Of a stretch of DNA of 7,851 nucleotides, positions 5,193-7,851 are shown in pieces. The stretch comes from Oscillospiraceae bacterium (GTDB lineage Bacteria > Bacillota > Clostridia > Oscillospirales > Ruminococcaceae), in assembly GCA_019420135.1 (NCBI GenBank), contig JAHZHS010000009.1, positions 1 through 7,851 of the forward strand. Direction: 5' to 3'. A program made the position numbers and the translations under genes. Each line of letters opens with the position of its first letter. Within the stretch, counting starts at the first letter, position 1. The notes under the pieces were generated by a model, which was not told the DNA's origin, did no database searches, and saw only the letters and a list, made by a program, of their open reading frames with translations.

Positions 5193-6242
5193 TCAGTTCC
5201 CCTGTGCAGAATGTTTCTTCCGGGGAAGCAGCGGTCGCAGCAGCCGCCCCGCCCCGGTCAGGGCGCGGCAGGCGATCATGGCCAGCCCGAACCAACCGAT
5301 CACCGGAAAGAATCCCCCCACCAGACGGTCAAAGGGCAGGGCGGAACAGGCCCATCCCGCCAGCGCCGCCCCCAGCACCGCCCGCCGGCTGCCTCCCAGG
5401 CAGCCCGAGACGCCAAAGAGCAGAGGCGCAGCGGTGGTGTAGACCCCGGCCAGCAGCACCGGCAGCGCCGCCCAGGCCGCCCGGGGCCACAGTTCCGCCG
5501 CCAGCGCCACCGCCGGGGCAGGGCTCGCCATCGTCCCGGGGCAGTGGGAGAGCCCGCCGTGGAGCAGCAGCAAAGCCGCGCCGAAAATTCCGCAGGCCGT
5601 CAGCGCTGTACGCCTTGCCTCGCCCCCTCCCCTTACAGTCTGCCCCATTCCCTGCAAAAAAGGCACCAGCAGGTAAAAGTTGTACCCTGCATAGATCAGG
5701 GCCGCCATCCACCAGCTGCGGGCGGGCGGCGGCAGGGCGGGCAGAGCCTGCGCCCCAGGGGTTTCCCGGAGCAGAGCGGCGGCGCCGGTGCCCACCGCAA
5801 AGACCGCGATGAGAGGTCCCAGCCTGCCCAGCAGGTCGGTCATGCGGGTCAGGCCGCCCCACACAGTGGCCAGGGTGGCGGCCAGCATGAGGGTGCGGCC
5901 CAGCCAGGAAGGCAGGCCGGACGCCGTCGCCAGCATGGCCCCCGCTCCGGCCAGCATGACCGTATATACCCCGAACAGAAACACCGGGGCAGCGCCCTGG
6001 AGCAGCATTCCCGCCGGGCGTCCGCACCAGCGCGCGAACACCGGACCGCCGGCGGCATCTCCCAGCATCCAGGTACAGGCGACAGCCAGCACCAGGCAGG
6101 CAAGGCAGGCCCCCAGCGCCCCCCGCAGTCCCCCGTAAAGGGAAAAGAACTGCACCACCTCCTGGCCGCTGGCAAAGCCCGCCCCGATCAGGCAGGCGAC
6201 GATGGCCCCCGCCCGGTGCAGCGTTTTTCCCGATCTGTACAT
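5193..6242 (-). CDS. YkvI-like polytopic membrane protein
   Basis: A 349-residue integral membrane protein with roughly ten hydrophobic segments (for example about 41-61, 78-104, 115-130, 141-158, 177-197, 212-230, 255-275, 285-305 and 308-328). The first segment carries IGAGFASGQE (19-28), a hallmark of the YkvI family (COG3949), distant relatives of APC/LeuT-fold transporters in which a broken first helix binds substrate. The ASGQEVVQFF context fits that family. No substrate is known to me. The ATG at 6242 is chosen because the conserved first helix follows closely and AGGGGG lies seven bases upstream; the in-frame extension to 6599 overlaps the kinase gene and is not membrane-like. The tail is basic, RPLLPRKKH. 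It follows the kinase after a terminator and no clear promoter is visible in the 125-base gap. The gene is very GC-rich, largely from Ala/Gly/Leu codons. Confidence 0.87.
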   Translation of the reverse strand: MYRSGKTLHRAGAIVACLIGAGFASGQEVVQFFSLYGGLRGALGACLACLVLAVACTWMLGDAAGGPVFARWCGRPAGMLLQGAAPVFLFGVYTVMLAGAGAMLATASGLPSWLGRTLMLAATLATVWGGLTRMTDLLGRLGPLIAVFAVGTGAAALLRETPGAQALPALPPPARSWWMAALIYAGYNFYLLVPFLQGMGQTVRGGGEARRTALTACGIFGAALLLLHGGLSHCPGTMASPAPAVALAAELWPRAAWAALPVLLAGVYTTAAPLLFGVSGCLGGSRRAVLGAALAGWACSALPFDRLVGGFFPVIGWFGLAMIACRALTGAGRLLRPLLPRKKHSAQGN

Positions 6243-6317
6243 GGCCGCTCCCCCTCTCTGGCAGAGTCTATGCGGCAAGGTAGGTCCCCATGCCCTCCCG
6301 GCCGGGGGTGAAACGCC

Positions 6318-6354
6318 AAAAGGCGGCCCGCCCTCTGTGGGGGCAGACCGCCTT
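6318..6354 (-). terminator. Intrinsic terminator after the sensor kinase gene
   Basis: Read leftward, AAGGCGG (6354-6348) pairs with CCGCCTT (6326-6320), with an inner GCCC/GGGC stem, and is followed by a short U-run (four U's in total, from plus-strand A's 6318-6321). It begins 14 bases after the kinase stop codon. The rest of the gap to the YkvI-like start (6243-6317) holds a purine-rich ribosome site but no recognisable promoter, so that gene may depend on readthrough or a non-consensus promoter. Confidence 0.72.
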
Positions 6355-6367
6355 GTCGGATCGGATG

Positions 6368-7723
6368 TCAGGGTTTGGGGAAGGTCACCCGGATGGTGGT
6401 GCCGGTGCCCACCTGGCTCTTGAGGTCGATGCGGGCGCCGTGGAGCATGGCAATGTGCTTGACGATGGCGAGCCCCAGTCCCGTACCGCCGGTGGCCTTG
6501 CTGCGGCTCTTGTCCACCCGGTAGAATCGCTCGAACACCCGGGCCTGGGCATCCTGGGGAATTCCGATGCCGTTGTCCTCCACCGCAAAGTAGGGACAAC
6601 CGTCGCCGTCGGTGCCGCTGTACAGGGTCACATGGCCGCCGGGCCGGTTGTATCGGATAGCGTTGTCACACAGATTGGTGACCAGCTCGGACAGCAGGTC
6701 CCGGCTGCCCATGAGGGTGGCGGGCTCCGCCTTGTACTGCAGGGTCACGTAGGCCTTGCGGGCGTTCATAGTCATGTTGACGCAGGTGTCCCGGGTGATT
6801 GCCGCCAGATCCACCGGTTCCGGCTCAAAGGATTTCTCCTTGCGGTCCCGCATGCCGTCCAGCTCGGACAGCTGCAGGATATCGGTGACCAGGGTGATCA
6901 TGCGGCTGGCTTCCTTGTGGATGCGCTGGGCAAACACCGGCACATCCTCGCTCTTGGCCATGCCGTTCTCCATCAGCTCGGCATAGCCGGAAATACTGGT
7001 CAGCGGGGTTTTCAGCTCGTGGCTGACGTTGGCGGTGAATTCCCGGCGGATGGCCTCATTGTCCTCCCGCAGCTTGCGGTCGGACTGCACCGTGTGGGCC
7101 AGCAGCGCCAGCTCCTCATAGGGGACCTCCGCCTCAATGGTGTCGATGTGCTCGGCCATGCGGGTGATGGGCCGCACCAGTGCCCGGGTCAAAAGCCAGG
7201 CCAGCAGCGCCCCCAGTGCCAGCACCAGTATCACGCCCACGATGAGAAAGGGCAGCACCCGGTTGTAGGCCGACCAAAGATCCCCCGTATCGTCCGCCAG
7301 CCGCAGGATGTTGCCGTCGGACAGCAAGATGGCATAATAGTGTGTCTCATAGCCCAGGGTCCGGCTGTGGCGGGTGTCGGAACCCCGGCCGCTGTCCAGC
7401 GCCTGCCGGACTTCCGGGCGGTCCAGGTGATTCTCCATGCCGGAGGCGCCGGTGCTGTCATACAGCACATTGCCGTCGGGGTCAATGAGGGTAAGGCGCA
7501 GGGAATCCCCCTCATCCAGATAGCCGTCCAGCGCGCCGCCGCCCTGGATGCGGTAGCCCTCAGCGATGGCAGCCGCCGTGCGTTCCAGGTCCCGGTCCAG
7601 CTGGTTGCCAAAGGCCCGCTGGAACAGCACCGCCGTGCCCAGGGCTGTCAGGGTGACGCAGATCACCCCCACCAGCACAATGGCACGCCGGATGCGCCGG
7701 GCCATACTCTCAGGCTGTTTCAT
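6368..7723 (-). CDS. Membrane sensor histidine kinase, PhoR-like
   Basis: A 451-residue two-component sensor kinase. Order of parts: transmembrane helix 1 (about 13-34), extracytoplasmic sensor region (about 35-154) with a PAS-like strand LRLTLIDPDGNVLYDS, transmembrane helix 2 (about 156-178), HAMP-like linker (about 179-228), HisKA and HATPase_c. The H-box is FTANVSHELKTPLTS with H235 as the phosphorylated residue. The N-box is NLCDNAIRYN (N354), the G1 box DNGIGIP (383-389), the F box FERFYRVDKSRS, and the G2 box GGTGLGLAIVKH (412-423). All catalytic motifs are intact. There is no cytoplasmic PAS between HAMP and HisKA, which argues against WalK. The ATG at 7723 overlaps the end of the response regulator gene by 14 bases, so the two are translationally coupled partners. 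The architecture resembles clostridial PhoR-type kinases, but phosphate sensing cannot be shown here. Confidence 0.94.
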   Translation of the reverse strand: MKQPESMARRIRRAIVLVGVICVTLTALGTAVLFQRAFGNQLDRDLERTAAAIAEGYRIQGGGALDGYLDEGDSLRLTLIDPDGNVLYDSTGASGMENHLDRPEVRQALDSGRGSDTRHSRTLGYETHYYAILLSDGNILRLADDTGDLWSAYNRVLPFLIVGVILVLALGALLAWLLTRALVRPITRMAEHIDTIEAEVPYEELALLAHTVQSDRKLREDNEAIRREFTANVSHELKTPLTSISGYAELMENGMAKSEDVPVFAQRIHKEASRMITLVTDILQLSELDGMRDRKEKSFEPEPVDLAAITRDTCVNMTMNARKAYVTLQYKAEPATLMGSRDLLSELVTNLCDNAIRYNRPGGHVTLYSGTDGDGCPYFAVEDNGIGIPQDAQARVFERFYRVDKSRSKATGGTGLGLAIVKHIAMLHGARIDLKSQVGTGTTIRVTFPKP

Positions 7724-7851
7724 CGCCGGCCTCCGCGTCGCGGCTGGACAGCTTGTAGCCTACCTTGCGCACCGTGCGGATGACATCCCCCGCCTTGCCC
7801 AGTTTCTGGCGCAGGGTGCGCACATGCATGTCGATGGTGCGGGATTCCAGC
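7710..7851 (-). CDS. OmpR/PhoB-type response regulator, C-terminal fragment (runs off the window)
   Basis: Only the last 46 codons are in the window; the first complete codon begins at 7850 and the 5' part lies beyond 7851. The sequence LESRTIDMHVRTLRQKLG, then DVIRTVRKVGYKL, is the recognition helix and C-terminal hairpin of an OmpR/PhoB winged-helix DNA-binding domain. The stop TGA is at 7712-7710, inside the start of the kinase gene, giving a 14-base overlap on the same strand. It is therefore the cognate regulator of the downstream kinase. The receiver domain and its phospho-acceptor aspartate are not visible, so the subfamily (PhoB or another) remains open. The tail SSRDAEAGDETA is unremarkable. 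Confidence 0.9.
   Translation of the reverse strand, partial: LESRTIDMHVRTLRQKLGKAGDVIRTVRKVGYKLSSRDAEAGDETA

Noticed and set aside
4047..6311. A 754-codon plus-strand open frame antisense to the lipoprotein and YkvI-like genes
   Set aside because: It crosses two real genes and their promoter region and has low-complexity Gly/Val then Gln/Arg/Pro content. It lacks domain motifs and arises because GC-rich codons on the opposite strand avoid stops.
6243..6599. In-frame upstream extension of the YkvI-like protein
   Set aside because: It overlaps the kinase C-terminus and the terminator, is Arg/His/Gly/Pro-rich, and the family begins at the first helix near residue 11 of the 6242 start.
6290..7783. 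A 497-codon plus-strand open frame antisense to the sensor kinase
   Set aside because: It mirrors a kinase with every catalytic motif intact. The antisense protein has no recognisable fold and spans the kinase terminator and the start of the response regulator overlap.

Overview
The window reads as chromosome from a gut-type, fairly GC-rich Clostridia member of the Oscillospiraceae/Ruminococcaceae kind (Faecalibacterium, Subdoligranulum or Gemmiger-like). This placement is inferred from an AbrB regulator with a CxxC...CxxC tail, two DUF3048 (YerB-type) lipoproteins, a YkvI-type membrane protein, a PhoR-like kinase and strong AGGAGG-type ribosome sites. No rRNA, tRNA, CRISPR array, transposase or phage gene was seen. 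The genes are ordinary single-copy chromosomal types.

Layout from left to right: an AbrB-family regulator (+, 160-411) has a near-consensus promoter whose -35 box is half of a perfect palindrome. It converges on an XRE-type helix-turn-helix regulator (-, 499-1188), and a hairpin terminator lies between the two stop codons. The XRE gene is divergent from a histidine-phosphatase gene (+, 1551-2198). Their 362-base AT-rich intergenic region holds the XRE promoter, a palindrome overlapping its -35 box, a second copy of the 9-mer ATTTTGTAA and several short tandem or inverted repeats. The phosphatase gene converges on the next block across a strong bidirectional terminator (2254-2288).

The rest of the window is on the minus strand. 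In transcription order it starts with the last 46 codons of an OmpR/PhoB-type response regulator (beyond 7851), followed by its overlapping sensor histidine kinase (6368-7723) and a terminator. Then come a YkvI-like polytopic membrane protein (5193-6242), a promoter, a DUF3048 lipoprotein with the conserved family motifs (3705-5012), a terminator, and a second, diverged DUF3048 lipoprotein (2317-3570). Most of these look like separate transcription units. Only the response regulator and kinase are clearly translationally coupled.

Functionally the window combines envelope sensing and surface proteins (kinase, YkvI-like protein, two lipoproteins) with two transition-state-type regulators. I see no clear new system. 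The most worthwhile leads are the putative self-operators at the abrB-like and XRE promoters, the possible SD-sequestering hairpin in the XRE leader, and the paired DUF3048 lipoproteins of which one has lost most of the family's signature residues.
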